This document shows positions 52,458 through 61,877 of a stretch of 64,000 nt of DNA, one piece after another. The notes beneath the pieces are model-generated. The model ran no database searches. It worked only from the letters and a program-made list of their open reading frames with translations, and had not been told where the DNA came from. Positions within the stretch are counted from its first letter, which is position 1. Each line of letters begins with the position of its first letter. This stretch comes from Microbulbifer sp. VAAF005 (GTDB lineage: Bacteria > Pseudomonadota > Gammaproteobacteria > Pseudomonadales > Cellvibrionaceae): contig NZ_CP120233.1 in NCBI RefSeq assembly GCF_030012985.1, forward strand, positions 2,215,001-2,279,000, given 5' to 3'. The position numbers and the translations under genes were made by a program.

Positions 52458-53197
52458 AATTCAATCCTTCATTAACTATTCAAGCTTTTCTTGGGACTCA
52501 AACTAGAGGGCCTCATCAACAACATCGATACCAATAGGCATGTCGGCGTAAGGCATGCGCAAAATCCAATTTAGCGCCATCCCTACTCCAAACCAAAGAG
52601 GTGTTAAAGCTCGCCAAACTCGAGCGCTGAGGCAATAAAATTGACACAGGCAATTATGCGAACAACAAATCCCAAGAGGAATTGACATGCACTGGCACAA
52701 GGTCACTTGCGATAATGAACGACTGAATATTTAGAAACTATTCTCAAATCGCTGATCATGGGCCGACCAACTACTGGGTAAGAGTTAACGATAAGCGGCG
52801 ATACAGCTATAAGAAGGAAGTGGGGAAAAACTAGGAACAAAGTTTGGAATTAAATTTCTGTGCCACCGGTAGAGCTTTAATAACTCACTCTTAGCGGATC
52901 AAGTCATTCAACAACTAAGAAGATGACTCTCACTAGCCACTTATGTCGCTAATCTGGTGCTAGTAGTACCAGCGCTAGATGTGACATATCCCTTAGATGG
53001 ATCCGGTCAAGATCTAGAAGCGCCTTAGTGATGAAATAAAATAGATCCAGGCGCACGAACAAATTATTTGCGTTGTCAGCACCTACTAAAAAGCAGCGCC
53101 AATAGTCGAGTGAAAATATTTAGCAAACAGAAATAGAAAATTAAATAGATTTTAGAGAAATCTAAGAGAAGTAATTATTACGGAAGTTGAGAAGAGA
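52458..53197. other. Long AT-rich non-coding spacer upstream of the curlin-repeat cluster
   Basis: 740 bases with no supported gene. A short minus-strand frame at 52503-52706 shows no family features. An imperfect stem-loop occurs at about 52953-52983 (ATCTGGTGCTAGT with ACCAGCGCTAGAT, 10 of 13 pairs). The region should hold the promoter of paralog D and may include regulatory sites or decayed sequence; nothing specific could be recognised. Confidence 0.4.
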
Positions 53198-53273
53198 TGG
53201 TGGGTCGTGCTGGATTCGAACCAGCGACCAATTGGTTAAAAGCCAACTGCTCTACCAACTGAGCTAACGACCC
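53198..53273 (-). tRNA. tRNA-Lys (UUU), second in the pair
   Basis: The minus strand reads GGGTCGTTAGCTCAGTTGGT at the 5' end. The acceptor stem GGGTCGT pairs with ACGACCC, the anticodon loop is CTTTTAA (anticodon TTT), the T arm is CTGGTTCGAATCCAG, and CCA is encoded; 76 bases. It is identical to the upstream copy except for one D-arm base. Confidence 0.97.
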
Positions 53274-53378
53274 CCAGGATGGTTGGACTAACTTGGTAAT
53301 GGTCCAACTTGGGTTGTTTTTACCTTCGCGCAGAAGTGTAAAAACTGGATGGGTTGCCTTGGGCATCCCTGTCGAAAA

Positions 53379-53454
53379 TGGTGGGTCGTGCTGGATTCGA
53401 ACCAGCGACCAATTGGTTAAAAGCCAACTGCTCTACCGACTGAGCTAACGACCC
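53379..53454 (-). tRNA. tRNA-Lys (UUU), first in the pair
   Basis: Same structure as the downstream copy, with encoded CCA and 76 bases. The D arm reads CTCAGTCGGTAGAG, where the other copy has CTCAGTTGGTAGAG. It lies 105 bases upstream of the second copy and directly after a recognisable stable-RNA promoter, so both are probably transcribed together. Confidence 0.97.
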
Positions 53455-53484
53455 TTTTCGATGCCTCGTTGTGAGGAGCTGCGT

Positions 53485-53512
53485 ATCTTACGGATCTATT
53501 TCGAAAAGACAA
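53485..53512 (-). promoter_or_regulatory. Promoter of the tRNA-Lys pair
   Basis: On the minus strand TTGTCT and TAAGAT are separated by 16 bases. The -10 box ends 31 bases before the first tRNA, giving a leader of about 24 bases. Both boxes are near the sigma-70 consensus. Confidence 0.6.
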
Positions 53513-53557
53513 TACCTAACTCAAAAAAAATCTAACAAATTTAAGGAGTTAGGTATT
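53511..53557 (-). terminator. 12-bp inverted repeat after queC, possible terminator
   Basis: AATACCTAACTC at 53511-53522 and GAGTTAGGTATT at 53546-53557 are perfect inverted repeats around an AT-rich 23-base loop. It starts about 30 bases past the queC stop and overlaps the -35 box of the tRNA promoter. The loop is large for a terminator, so it could also be a binding site. Confidence 0.45.
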
Positions 53558-53585
53558 TGTTCAAAAAATTGGCGCCAACGGCCAA

Positions 53586-54263
53586 TTAAGGTGCGTAGAC
53601 CGTGGGGTCCTCCAGGCCGGCCTCTGTGAAGCCGGCAGCCCTCAGGCGGCAACTGTCGCAGCGACGGCAGGCAGCGCCATCTGGCAAGGCTTGGTAGCAG
53701 GACACAGTTAAACTGTAGTCCACCCCTAAGCGGGTCCCTTCTGTAACAATATCCGCCTTGCTCATGTCCATCAGTGGCGCTCGTATAGACAGTTTATTGC
53801 CCTCGACACCGGCCCTGGTAGCCAGGTTGGCCATCTTCTCGTAGGCCTCAATATATTCTGGGCGGCAATCCGGATAGCCGGAGTAGTCCACGGCGTTCAC
53901 ACCCACGAAAATATCCTGGGCGCCCAGCACCTCTGCCCAGCCCAGGGCAATAGACAGGAACACCGTGTTTCGCGCCGGCACATAGGTCACCGGAATACCG
54001 GAGGTTTCCTCTTCGGGTACTTCGATAGAGTCATCGGTCAACGCCGATCCGCCGATTGAGCGCAGGTCGAGCTTAACCACCTTGTGCTCAACGGCCCCCA
54101 AGTCCTTCGCCACCTTCTGCGCAGCCAATAGTTCTGCCTCGTGACGCTGGCCATAATCGAAGCCCAGGGCGTAACACTCGTAGCCCTCAGCGCGAGCCAT
54201 GGCCAGTACGGTGGCTGAGTCCAGGCCACCGGATAGCAAGATTACTGCTTTCTTTGCTGTCAT
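53586..54263 (-). CDS. queC: 7-cyano-7-deazaguanine synthase QueC
   Basis: QueC turns 7-carboxy-7-deazaguanine into preQ0 with ATP and ammonia, in the queuosine pathway. The ATP-pyrophosphatase loop is [12 protein letters not shown] at residues 9-20. The zinc site lies in [20 protein letters not shown] near the C-terminus. [19 protein letters not shown] and [17 protein letters not shown] are further family blocks. At 225 residues it is full length. It follows queE on the same strand with a 35-base gap, the typical queE-queC pair after the Tol-Pal genes. Confidence 0.97.
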   Translation of the reverse strand: MTAKKAVILLSGGLDSATVLAMARAEGYECYALGFDYGQRHEAELLAAQKVAKDLGAVEHKVVKLDLRSIGGSALTDDSIEVPEEETSGIPVTYVPARNTVFLSIALGWAEVLGAQDIFVGVNAVDYSGYPDCRPEYIEAYEKMANLATRAGVEGNKLSIRAPLMDMSKADIVTEGTRLGVDYSLTVSCYQALPDGAACRRCDSCRLRAAGFTEAGLEDPTVYAP

Positions 54264-54298
54264 TTTTTCCTCTTTTCTTGATGTGGCGCAGCGGCGCT

Positions 54299-54958
54299 TT
54301 AGACGCCGGGGATGTCACCCCACAACAGCTTGTGCATTTGCATCTGCATACGCACCGGTAACCCATCTTCCAGTATCCATTCAGCTAGCTGGCGCGGCTG
54401 CAGCTGCTCGTAACTGGGGGAGAAAAGCACCTCTCCAACCCGCTCAGGTAAGCGGTACTGATCCAGGGTGAATCGAGCCCAGTCATAATCCCCGCGATCA
54501 CAGATCACAAATTTGATCTGGTCCTGGCGAGTGAGTACTTGCATATTCTCCATTCGGTTGCGGTGCTGCTCCCCGGAGGCCGGCGTTTTCAGGTCGACCA
54601 CTCTCGACACCCGCTCATCCACTTTATCCACAGGCATAGCGCCACTGGTCTCAAGGGACACCGCATAGCCCGCATCGCAAAGCGCCTTCATCAGGGGAAA
54701 ACAATTGGGCTGGGCCAGGGGCTCACCACCGGTAACGCACACATGGCGAGCGGGATGGCTTTGCACCTGCTGCAAAATCTGCTCCAGCGTCATGCGCTCG
54801 CCGCCGTAAAAGGCGTACTCGGAGTCGCAATAGGTACAGCGTAACGGGCAGCCCGTCAGGCGTACAAACACCGTAGGAAGGCCACTTTCTCGCGCTTCTC
54901 CCTGAAGGGAGTAGAAAATTTCACTGATTCTGAGTGATTCTTTGGAAAGATCGGTCAT
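54299..54958 (-). CDS. queE: 7-carboxy-7-deazaguanine synthase QueE
   Basis: A radical SAM enzyme that contracts the ring of 6-carboxytetrahydropterin to [23 protein letters not shown] leads to the cluster motif C-x3-C-x2-C in [15 protein letters not shown], and [11 protein letters not shown] is the GGE motif for SAM. The start [13 protein letters not shown] at 54958 gives 219 residues; an in-frame ATG at 54997 lies in the terminator of the gene upstream and is unlikely. Glu-Tyr-Ala after the cysteine motif fits the gammaproteobacterial QueE type. It is followed by queC. Confidence 0.95.
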   Translation of the reverse strand: MTDLSKESLRISEIFYSLQGEARESGLPTVFVRLTGCPLRCTYCDSEYAFYGGERMTLEQILQQVQSHPARHVCVTGGEPLAQPNCFPLMKALCDAGYAVSLETSGAMPVDKVDERVSRVVDLKTPASGEQHRNRMENMQVLTRQDQIKFVICDRGDYDWARFTLDQYRLPERVGEVLFSPSYEQLQPRQLAEWILEDGLPVRMQMQMHKLLWGDIPGV

Positions 54959-54971
54959 ACACACCCAACAC

Positions 54972-55004
54972 AAAAACGCCCGAGTGGCACATGCCACCCG
55001 GGCG
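54972..55004 (-). terminator. Terminator after cpoB
   Basis: On the minus strand CGCCCG/CGGGCG and TGGCA-type arms make a 13-bp stem with one A-C mismatch and a very small loop, followed by TTTTTG. It lies 60 bases after the cpoB stop and before queE, and separates the Tol-Pal operon from the que genes. Confidence 0.75.
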
Positions 55005-55064
55005 CGGGATCATAGGCTTTTTCTGCTCAAAAAACCAGCGATGGCAGTCAGTAGCGGCTGAAGG

Positions 55065-55909
55065 CTACTGGAAGTTCTCCTGCAGATACTTCTTCGCCAG
55101 GTTCGACGCTCTGGCGTCACTGGCTGCCACCTGCTCCAGCAGGTTGCGGGCTTTTTGCTGGTCACCCAGCTGGTGATAAACAGTACCCAGCTTGTAGCGG
55201 CCATCCCAGACTTTACTGGAATTCGGGTAACCGTCGAGGAGGGCTACGAACCACTCCCGAGCCTCCTCCAGGTTGCCTTGAACCAGTGCAATCTCACCCA
55301 GCCAATAATTCGCATTCGGGGCGTACTGACCATTGGGGAAGTCCTGCAACAGGCTTTTGAACTCTTCACTGGCGCCGCCGTAATCGCCATTGCGGGCCAA
55401 GCCAAAGCTGGCCTGGTAGCGGTCGCGCTCGCTCTTGCCGTCTTTCGGGCCCTGGGGTTTAGGCGGCATTGCTGAGCCCCCTGCCCTTGCATGGACGAAG
55501 CACCGCCTTCAGCGGTAGACGGCGGCTGAGCCGCTGGCTCTGTACCACTCAGGCGCGCAATACGCCGGTCCAGATCCATATAATCTTCGGTGCGCTGCTG
55601 TTTGAGACGCTTGATCTCATGGCGCAACTCTTCAACTGTGCCACGCAACTCCCGCACTTCCTGCTGCAAAACCTGCATTTGATAGTAGGCTTCGGCCTGG
55701 GGATTGCCCTGGGCTCGGGGTGGTGACATACCGGCGCGGGCGAGCTGTGTCGGAGCACCGCTTTCCACCTCATCGGTATAAGTAATGGTCGACTGGTCCT
55801 GGCTTTTAGAAGACAGGTCTACAATCGGGGCCTGGGAAAATACCGGCGATGCCGCAGTCATTACTGCTGCGGCGATCGCTAGTTTTCTAATCGTTAAAGC
55901 CATTGGCAT
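55065..55909 (-). CDS. cpoB: Cell division coordinator CpoB / YbgF (reading frame broken)
   Basis: CpoB is the periplasmic protein that couples Tol-Pal constriction to PBP1B. About 281 residues when repaired: signal peptide IRKLAIAAAVMTAASPVFSQ, a trimerising coiled coil (about 75-125; YQMQVLQQEVRELRGTVEEL), then tetratricopeptide repeats (DRYQASFGLARNGDYGGASE; ANYWLGEIALVQGNLEEARE; DGRYKLGTVYHQLGDQQKAR). The N-terminal frame leaves the pattern after MQGQG and the C-terminal frame begins with MPPKPQGPKDGK. A run of five C at 55477-55481 (plus strand) that should be six joins them as QGQGGSAMPPKPQ. The start could also be the ATG at 55903, which has GGA nearby. It is the last gene of the tol-pal operon. 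Confidence 0.93.
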
Positions 55910-55921
55910 CCATTTTTACGA

Positions 55922-56410
55922 TTAGTTAATAACAACGCGACGGTTCATCGCACGGGCAGATTCGTTAGAACCCATTTGAGCCGGACGCTCTTCACCGTAG
56001 CTGATTACTTCCAGGTTAGCTGCGTCTACGCCTTGCAGTACCAAAAAGTCGCGAACGGCATTGGCACGACGCTCACCCAGAGCCAGGTTGTACTCGCGAG
56101 TACCCAGTTCGTCAGCGTGGCCTTCCAGGCGAACAGAACCGGCGGCAGCGCGCATACGGTCAGCGTGACGGATCAGCAGCTCACGGGTTTCGGGCTTCAG
56201 CAGGGACTGGTCGAAATCGAAGTAAACTACGTTTTCCAGAGGTGCAACTGTCTCGGTTGGCGTGGTATCAAAATCGGTGGTTTCAACCGCAGTTTGATCT
56301 GCCTGGTCCAGGGTCTCCTGGCTGCCTTCGGTGGTGTCAGTGCTGCTACAACCAGCCATAACTGCCAATACACAGGCTAACCCAAGGCCTGTTTTTACTG
56401 ATTTCAACAT
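55922..56410 (-). CDS. pal: Peptidoglycan-associated lipoprotein Pal
   Basis: A 162-residue outer-membrane lipoprotein that binds peptidoglycan and TolB. The lipobox is VMAGC with the Cys at about residue 21, followed by an acidic Thr-rich linker. The OmpA-like domain has VVYFDFDQSLLKP, LEGHADELGTREYNLALGER with the diaminopimelate-binding Asp, and the Arg of RANAVRDFLV. It lies between tolB and cpoB on the same strand. Confidence 0.97.
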   Translation of the reverse strand: MLKSVKTGLGLACVLAVMAGCSSTDTTEGSQETLDQADQTAVETTDFDTTPTETVAPLENVVYFDFDQSLLKPETRELLIRHADRMRAAAGSVRLEGHADELGTREYNLALGERRANAVRDFLVLQGVDAANLEVISYGEERPAQMGSNESARAMNRRVVIN

Positions 56411-56509
56411 AAGCTACTCCGCTTTATATATAGTGTTATCGAAAATCCTGAAAGATTTCTACTTGCTCTAATTCACACCCTTCGCTTAAGCGCGTCGGGC
56501 ACCCCCGCC

Positions 56510-57805
56510 TTATTCAAAGTACGGCGACCAGGCCGGTTCACGGACATCACCCCTCTGAGAGGGCAGGTTGTACTTCACCCCGGCATCCAGCGACACCGCT
56601 GCCAGAATACCTTTATCCCCACGTTTGGTAGCGTACATCAACATGGCCCCATTCGGCGCGATACTAGGGGATTCGTCCAGCGTAGTCTCCGTAAGGACAC
56701 GCACTCTGCCCGAGTTGATATCCATCGTAGCGATGGTAAATACGCCCCTATTACGATGCACCATCACCAGTGTCTTTCCATCGGGAGAAACACGGGGCCG
56801 CGCATTGTAATCGCCATCGAAGGTTAAGCGGTCGACTTGACCAGTGGCAAGAGTCAATTGGTAAATTTGTGGCTTCCCTCCCCTATCGGAGGTGAAAACC
56901 AGTGATTTACCATCTGGCATCCAGTTCGGCTCAGTATCAATGGAGAAGTGCCTTGTCATTCTTGTCAGTTTATTACTGACCAGATCCAGCACGTAGATCT
57001 CCGGGTTGCCGTCCTTGGAGAGCACCATCGCCAGTTTGGTTCCATCCGGGGACCAGGTCGGCGAACTGTTGATGCCCTTGAAGTTAGTTAATTGCTTGCG
57101 CGCACCCGTGCGCAGGTTCTCGCGAAAAATTGCCGGGCGCCCGGTTTCAAAGGAGACGTAGGCGAGCTCCTGGCCATTGGGGGACCACATGGGAGACATC
57201 ACCGGCGCACTGAAACGACGGATCTGCTTGGCGCGAGCACCATCGATATCCGCACGCATCAGCAGATAGCTGGGCTTGCCGCCACGGGTCTCTTCCTGCA
57301 CGTACACCATTTCCGTGGAGAAGGCACCGCGAATACCGGTGATAGCTTCAAAGATCTCATCGGCGGCGCGGTGGGCGATATCCCGCAGCTGGGTCTGGCC
57401 GCCGCGCACTTGCTTGGTGAACATCTTGTGCTGGCCGAAAACATTGACCAGATCAAAAGTGAGCAGGTAACCGGTGGCCTGCGGCTCAATGCGGCCAGTC
57501 ACTATGTACTCGGTGCCGAGGATACGCCAGTCGCGGAATACCACGTCTTCCGGGGCCTTGGGGAAAGACAGCATGTCCTCCTTGGGCACCGGGGAGAAAA
57601 GGCCACTGCGGCGAAGGTCTGAGGAAATAATCCCGGAAACATCTTCCGCCAGTACCCCGCCACCAGACCAGCTGAATGGGGACACAGCGATCGGTGTGGG
57701 GTCATCGATACCGCTGGTGATATCCACCACCAGCTGGGCTCGGGCCCCCAGGCTCACCGAGGCGATTGCAATAATGGCGACTGTCTTCAGTAAACTCTTG
57801 ATCAT
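56510..57805 (-). CDS. tolB: Tol-Pal system protein TolB
   Basis: A 431-residue periplasmic protein with signal peptide ([18 protein letters not shown]), an N-terminal D1 domain (about 25-160; [20 protein letters not shown]) and a six-bladed beta-propeller with repeated [34 protein letters not shown] and [14 protein letters not shown] blocks. The N-terminal residues after the signal form the TolA box. The ATG overlaps the tolA stop by four bases. Confidence 0.97.
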   Translation of the reverse strand: MIKSLLKTVAIIAIASVSLGARAQLVVDITSGIDDPTPIAVSPFSWSGGGVLAEDVSGIISSDLRRSGLFSPVPKEDMLSFPKAPEDVVFRDWRILGTEYIVTGRIEPQATGYLLTFDLVNVFGQHKMFTKQVRGGQTQLRDIAHRAADEIFEAITGIRGAFSTEMVYVQEETRGGKPSYLLMRADIDGARAKQIRRFSAPVMSPMWSPNGQELAYVSFETGRPAIFRENLRTGARKQLTNFKGINSSPTWSPDGTKLAMVLSKDGNPEIYVLDLVSNKLTRMTRHFSIDTEPNWMPDGKSLVFTSDRGGKPQIYQLTLATGQVDRLTFDGDYNARPRVSPDGKTLVMVHRNRGVFTIATMDINSGRVRVLTETTLDESPSIAPNGAMLMYATKRGDKGILAAVSLDAGVKYNLPSQRGDVREPAWSPYFE

Positions 57806-58602
57806 TGGCGCAGATCTTCGACTTTAAAGTTCAAAATAGTTGTGCGGACTTCCCGCTCAAATACCACTGGTTCCTCCCGGGCCAGGTCGGCCACTTCGGG
57901 AAATACCTCCACTTTTTTGATAGCGGTCAGTACCGAGCGATCCAGGGCGGCATTACCACTGCCCTCGACGATATTAGCTGCCACCACCCGGCCGGTGGGG
58001 ACAAAGTTTATTCTCACCTTGGTAAGCATACCGTTTCGGGCACTGGGCGGGCGACTCCATACCGCCTCAATTTGCTGCTGGATCGCCTGGCCAACGGACA
58101 TCACCGCTTGCTCGGCCTCATTCGCATCCAGCAGTTCCTCTTCATCCTGGAGGGCCTCGTCAAAAGAACTCTGGCGCTCTTGGGCCAGCTTCTCCTTCAG
58201 CTCTTTTTCTTTGCGCGCCTTCTCTTGCTGCTCTTTCTCGCGACGGGCCTTCTCTGCCTGTGCCTTGCGATCAGCTTCGACTTTCGCTTTGCGTTTCTTT
58301 TCCGCCTCGAGCTTTTTCTTCTGCTCCAAGGCTGCGCGGCGCTTACGTTCGACCTCAGCCTTGCGTTTTTGCTCCGCAGCGCGATCGGCACGCTGTTTTA
58401 TTTTATCGACCTTTTTCGGCAGCTTCTTCTTCGGTGTTGCCGCTTCAATCGTCACCAACTTGGCCTGCACAAACTTTGGCATAGGTTTGCGCTCAGGCAT
58501 ACTGCTGGCTTCCCAGCCATAGGTCATGGCAACTAAAAGCGCCCCATGCAGGACAAGGCTGATGATAATCGCCAATGCATAAAAGCCTTTATTCACCGGC
58601 AC
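57802..58602 (-). CDS. tolA: Tol-Pal system protein TolA
   Basis: A 266-residue protein with one N-terminal membrane helix ([20 protein letters not shown]; His inside the helix is usual), a long Lys/Ala/Glu-rich helical domain II (about 70-150; repeated [18 protein letters not shown] segments) and a C-terminal TonB-like domain III ([33 protein letters not shown]). It is shorter than the 421-residue E. coli protein because domain II is shorter. One base separates it from tolR. Confidence 0.95.
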   Translation of the reverse strand: MPVNKGFYALAIIISLVLHGALLVAMTYGWEASSMPERKPMPKFVQAKLVTIEAATPKKKLPKKVDKIKQRADRAAEQKRKAEVERKRRAALEQKKKLEAEKKRKAKVEADRKAQAEKARREKEQQEKARKEKELKEKLAQERQSSFDEALQDEEELLDANEAEQAVMSVGQAIQQQIEAVWSRPPSARNGMLTKVRINFVPTGRVVAANIVEGSGNAALDRSVLTAIKKVEVFPEVADLAREEPVVFEREVRTTILNFKVEDLRQ

Positions 58603-58603
58603 C

Positions 58604-59035
58604 CTACCCCTGAGGTGGCTCTGTCACCAGGCCGACGCTGGGCGCTCCCGCCTGCTGCAGTTCGGTCATGGCATTGACGATCAGGCCGTAGCGGGCCTCG
58701 GTGTCACCCCACACCAAAACCGGGGTTCCCGGCTTTTGGCGCAATACCTTAGCGACCGTTTGTTTAATTTCTGCGAGCGGCTTGGCGCTCTTCTCGTCAG
58801 TCCCCAGATTTAGGTAATAGGTGCCATCGGAGCGCACAGAAATAATCAGCGGCTCCTCATCGGTTTCCTCCATCGGCGCCGAGGGCGCGTTTGGAAGGTC
58901 GACTTTGACCCCCTGCATCAACAATGGTGCCGTGACCATAAAGACAATTAGCAGCACCAGCATTACGTCAATGTAGGGCACCACATTGATCTCGGAGACC
59001 AGCTTCTTTTTGGTTCCCTTGCGAAACACACTCAT
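58604..59035 (-). CDS. tolR: Tol-Pal system protein TolR
   Basis: A 143-residue inner-membrane protein of the ExbD/TolR family. The single helix starts with INVVPYIDVMLVLLIVFMVT, which holds the proton-relay Asp. The periplasmic part has VDLPNAPSAPMEETDEEPLI and ends VGLVTEPP. With TolQ it forms the proton-driven motor of the complex. Confidence 0.96.
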   Translation of the reverse strand: MSVFRKGTKKKLVSEINVVPYIDVMLVLLIVFMVTAPLLMQGVKVDLPNAPSAPMEETDEEPLIISVRSDGTYYLNLGTDEKSAKPLAEIKQTVAKVLRQKPGTPVLVWGDTEARYGLIVNAMTELQQAGAPSVGLVTEPPQG

Positions 59036-59055
59036 AGGGTTCGCCTATTCACTAC

Positions 59056-59745
59056 TCAGCCGGAATGCACTTTGCGGTGCAGGATAGAGGAAAACTCCTC
59101 GGCGAAAGTTTCGTAGCTGGACAACAGCGACTCCGCTTTGGCGGAATAGCGGTTAAAAGCCATCACCGCAGGAATTGCTGCAAACAGGCCCATAGCCGTA
59201 GCCACCAACGCTTCACTGATACCAGGTGCGACCGTAGCAATAGTGGCCTGGTGCATAGTGGCGAGACCACGGAAGGAATTCATAATCCCCCACACGGTAC
59301 CAAACAGACCGATATAGGGACTGACAGAGCCTACGGTTGCCAGGAACGGTAGGTTCATTTCCACCTTTTCCTGCTCCCGGGACATAGCCACACGCATGGC
59401 CCGCTCAGTGCCTTCCATCACCGCTTCAGGGCCGCTGCTGCCTTGCTGGCGCAGGCGGGTAAACTCAGTAAATCCGGCGCGGAAAAGGGACTCAACACCA
59501 TCGGTTCGGCCTTTTTCCGCTCGTTCGTTACCTTCGCGGAAGAGTTTGTTCAGGTCGGCACCGGACCAAAAGCGGCGTTCGAAATTGTTCAGGGAGCGCT
59601 TGGCCTGGGACAGGTAAAGCCCGCGCTGGATAATCATCACCCAGGACACCACAGAGGCCAGTAACAGCAGCAGCATAACTAACTGTACCAACAGGCTGGC
59701 GTTCTGGATTAGCCCCCAAAGAGAAAGTTGTTCACCGGCGTTCAT
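59056..59745 (-). CDS. tolQ: Tol-Pal system protein TolQ
   Basis: A 229-residue inner-membrane protein with three helices: SLLVQLVMLLLLLASVVSWV near the N-terminus, LPFLATVGSVSPYIGLFGTV (the conserved proton-channel helix with Thr residues), and ALVATAMGLFAAIPAVMAFN. It lies directly after ybgC and 20 bases before tolR in the tol-pal operon. Confidence 0.97.
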   Translation of the reverse strand: MNAGEQLSLWGLIQNASLLVQLVMLLLLLASVVSWVMIIQRGLYLSQAKRSLNNFERRFWSGADLNKLFREGNERAEKGRTDGVESLFRAGFTEFTRLRQQGSSGPEAVMEGTERAMRVAMSREQEKVEMNLPFLATVGSVSPYIGLFGTVWGIMNSFRGLATMHQATIATVAPGISEALVATAMGLFAAIPAVMAFNRYSAKAESLLSSYETFAEEFSSILHRKVHSG

Positions 59746-59749
59746 CTTC

Positions 59750-60154
59750 TTAAATAACTGCCTTTAATGCTGAATAAATAGGTTCCGGCAGGGCACAGGG
59801 CCTGCGGCTGTCGTCAGCGACACAAGCAACTTTGACCACACCTTCGCAAATTAGCTCATCGCCGCGCCAGATTTTTTGCTCAAAAGTCACTGCGGCCCGC
59901 CCCAGTTTGCCAATCGAGGCCGTAGCGCGCAATGCATCATCAAGAAGTGCGGACTTTCGATACTGGATCTCGGCGGAGTGCACGACCAGTAACAGCCCCT
60001 GTTCTGGCATCGCCGGCTTATCATACCCGAGGGAGCGCAGCAGTTCTGTGCGCGCGCGCTCCATATACTTCAAATAATTCACGTAATAAACGATACCACC
60101 AGCATCGGTATCTTCGATATAAACCCGCAGCGGAATACTGAAAACTTCCTTCAC
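59750..60154 (-). CDS. ybgC: Tol-Pal-associated acyl-CoA thioesterase YbgC
   Basis: A 134-residue hotdog-fold thioesterase. The active-site motif is YIEDTDAGGIVYYVNYLKYM, with the catalytic Asp17, and RARTELLRSLGY follows. The start is a GTG at 60154 with AGAGGA just upstream. It lies between ruvB and tolQ, the conserved place at the head of tolQRAB-pal. Family members act on short acyl-CoA or acyl-ACP and bind other lipid-synthesis enzymes at the membrane. Confidence 0.95.
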   Translation of the reverse strand: MKEVFSIPLRVYIEDTDAGGIVYYVNYLKYMERARTELLRSLGYDKPAMPEQGLLLVVHSAEIQYRKSALLDDALRATASIGKLGRAAVTFEQKIWRGDELICEGVVKVACVADDSRRPCALPEPIYSALKAVI

Positions 60155-60166
60155 CCCATCCTCTCT

Positions 60167-61185
60167 CTATTTATTATCGGGCTTCGGCAGGCCGAAGTGC
60201 TCATAAGCCAGGCCGGTTGCCACTCGCCCTCGCGGTGTGCGGGCGATATAACCCTGCTGAATCAGGTAGGGCTCCAACACATCTTCCAGAGTATCCCGCT
60301 CTTCACTGACTGCTGCAGCGAGACTGTCCACCCCCACTGGTCCACCATCGAACTTCTCAATCATGGCCAGTAGCATACGGCGATCCAGCTGGTCGAAACC
60401 ACAGGAATCCACATTGAGCATATTAAGAGCGGCATCGGCAATGCCGGAATCCACGGCACCATCACCTTTAACCTCCGCGTAGTCGCGCACGCGGCGCAGC
60501 AGGCGGTTGGCTATTCGGGGGTACCCCGAGCTCGACGGGCAACTTCCAAGGCTCCACCTTCATCCATCTCCACTCCCATCAGGCCAGCGGAGCGACGGAC
60601 AATGCTGGTGAGATCCTCAACGTTATAGAACTCAAGCCTCTGGACGATGCCGAAGCGATCCCGCAGTGGCGAGGTAAGCAGGCCTGCCCTTGTGGTGGCG
60701 CCCACCAATGTGAAGGGTGGCAGGTCGAGCTTAATCGAACGCGCCGCAGGTCCTTCGCCGATCATAATATCCAGCTGGTAGTCTTCCATCGCCGGATACA
60801 GTACCTCTTCCACATGGGGGCTGAGGCGGTGGATCTCATCGATAAAAAGCACATCCCCCGGCTCCAGGTTGGTCATCAACGCAGCCAGATCGCCAGCCTT
60901 CTCCAGTACCGGGCCCGAGGTGGTCTTAATGGCCACTCCCATTTCGGCGGCGATGATATTTGCCAGGGTGGTTTTACCCAGCCCCGGCGGTCCGAATACC
61001 AGGGTGTGATCCAGGGCCTCTTTGCGCAGCTTGGCAGCCTGAATAAAGATCTCCATTTGCTCCCGCACCACTGGCTGACCCACATAATCATCCAGGGTTT
61101 TGGGGCGCACGGCGCGGTCGTACTGCTCTTCCTGGCCCGAGGGGCCCACGGGCTCCGGTGCCACCAAACGGTCGGCTTCGATCAT
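60167..61185 (-). CDS. ruvB: Holliday junction DNA helicase RuvB (reading frame broken)
   Basis: RuvB is the hexameric AAA+ motor that drives branch migration of Holliday junctions with RuvA. The first frame has the Walker A loop [20 protein letters not shown], Walker [11 protein letters not shown], and sensor 1 in [20 protein letters not shown]. It stops after ARRARGTPE. The rest ([11 protein letters not shown] onward, with winged-helix residues [16 protein letters not shown] and [16 protein letters not shown]) is in another frame. A run of five G at 60517-60521 (plus strand) that should be six restores [19 protein letters not shown] and a 339-residue protein. Loss of a recombination motor would be costly, so a sequencing error is likely. 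Confidence 0.95.
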
Positions 61186-61208
61186 TGCAACAACTCCAGG
61201 GCCTCAGA

Positions 61209-61820
61209 TTAAGCGGGGGCCATTCCCTTAAGGGCCAGGCGAATCAAAGTCGCACTATCGGCATCCGGCTGCTCCTTGCTGGCGCGGGCCACCATTTTAC
61301 TGGCTTCAGTGGGCTTGTAACCCAGAGCCGCCAGGGCGCTCTCCGCTTCACCGGTGTGATCCACCTTGGGCTCGGCAGCAGCGGCCATCAGGGGGATATC
61401 GTTGGCGTCGCCAAAATCCGGGGTCAATTTATCCCGCAGCTCCACGATCAGGCGCTCAGCAGTCTTTTTACCGACGCCGGGGACTTTGACCAGCGCCGCT
61501 ACATTATCCTCCGACACACAGCGGGCCAGGGCAGCGCCGTCCAGCCCGGATAAAATAGCCAGGGCCATCTTGGGACCCACTCCACTCACCTTGATCAGGG
61601 TGCGAAACAATTTGCGGTCCCCATCGCGAATAAAACCATATAACTGCTGGGCAGTTTCGGATACCGCTAAATGAGTGTGCAGCTGTACCGGCTGCCCCAG
61701 TGCGGGCAGTTCAAAAATCGTGGTCATGGGTGCGAGCACTTCATAGCCCACCCCCTGTACATCCACCAACAACAGGGGCGGCTGCACTGCGGCCAGGGTA
61801 CCGCTCAATCTTCCAATCAT
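61209..61820 (-). CDS. ruvA: Holliday junction branch-migration protein RuvA
   Basis: RuvA binds the four-way junction as a tetramer and loads RuvB. The 203-residue protein starts MIGRLSGTLAAVQPPLLLVD (OB fold) and contains two helix-hairpin-helix motifs (LIKVSGVGPKMALAILSGL; VKVPGVGKKTAERLIVEL). The C-terminal three-helix domain (ESALAALGYKPTEASKMVAR) contacts RuvB. It lies between ruvC and ruvB on the same strand. Confidence 0.97.
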   Translation of the reverse strand: MIGRLSGTLAAVQPPLLLVDVQGVGYEVLAPMTTIFELPALGQPVQLHTHLAVSETAQQLYGFIRDGDRKLFRTLIKVSGVGPKMALAILSGLDGAALARCVSEDNVAALVKVPGVGKKTAERLIVELRDKLTPDFGDANDIPLMAAAAEPKVDHTGEAESALAALGYKPTEASKMVARASKEQPDADSATLIRLALKGMAPA

Positions 61821-61877
61821 GTGTTATTCCAGGTTTATATTGTCTGCGCCCTTTACGGGGCCAATTCTACCAGCCGA

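Noticed and set aside
53178..53366. A 62-residue frame overlapping tRNA-Lys
   Set aside because: It reads through the tRNA gene on the same strand; this is a common spurious product of tRNA sequence.
52458..53454. Genomic island inserted at tRNA-Lys, with the curlin genes as cargo
   Set aside because: No integrase gene and no duplicated tRNA 3' end bordering the other side of the cluster were seen; the two tRNA copies are complete and in tandem.
3722..60521. Programmed ribosomal frameshifting as explanation of the five broken genes
   Set aside because: No slippery heptamer with downstream structure is common to the sites, the genes are unrelated, and their orthologs are not frameshifted; homopolymer undercalling explains all five.
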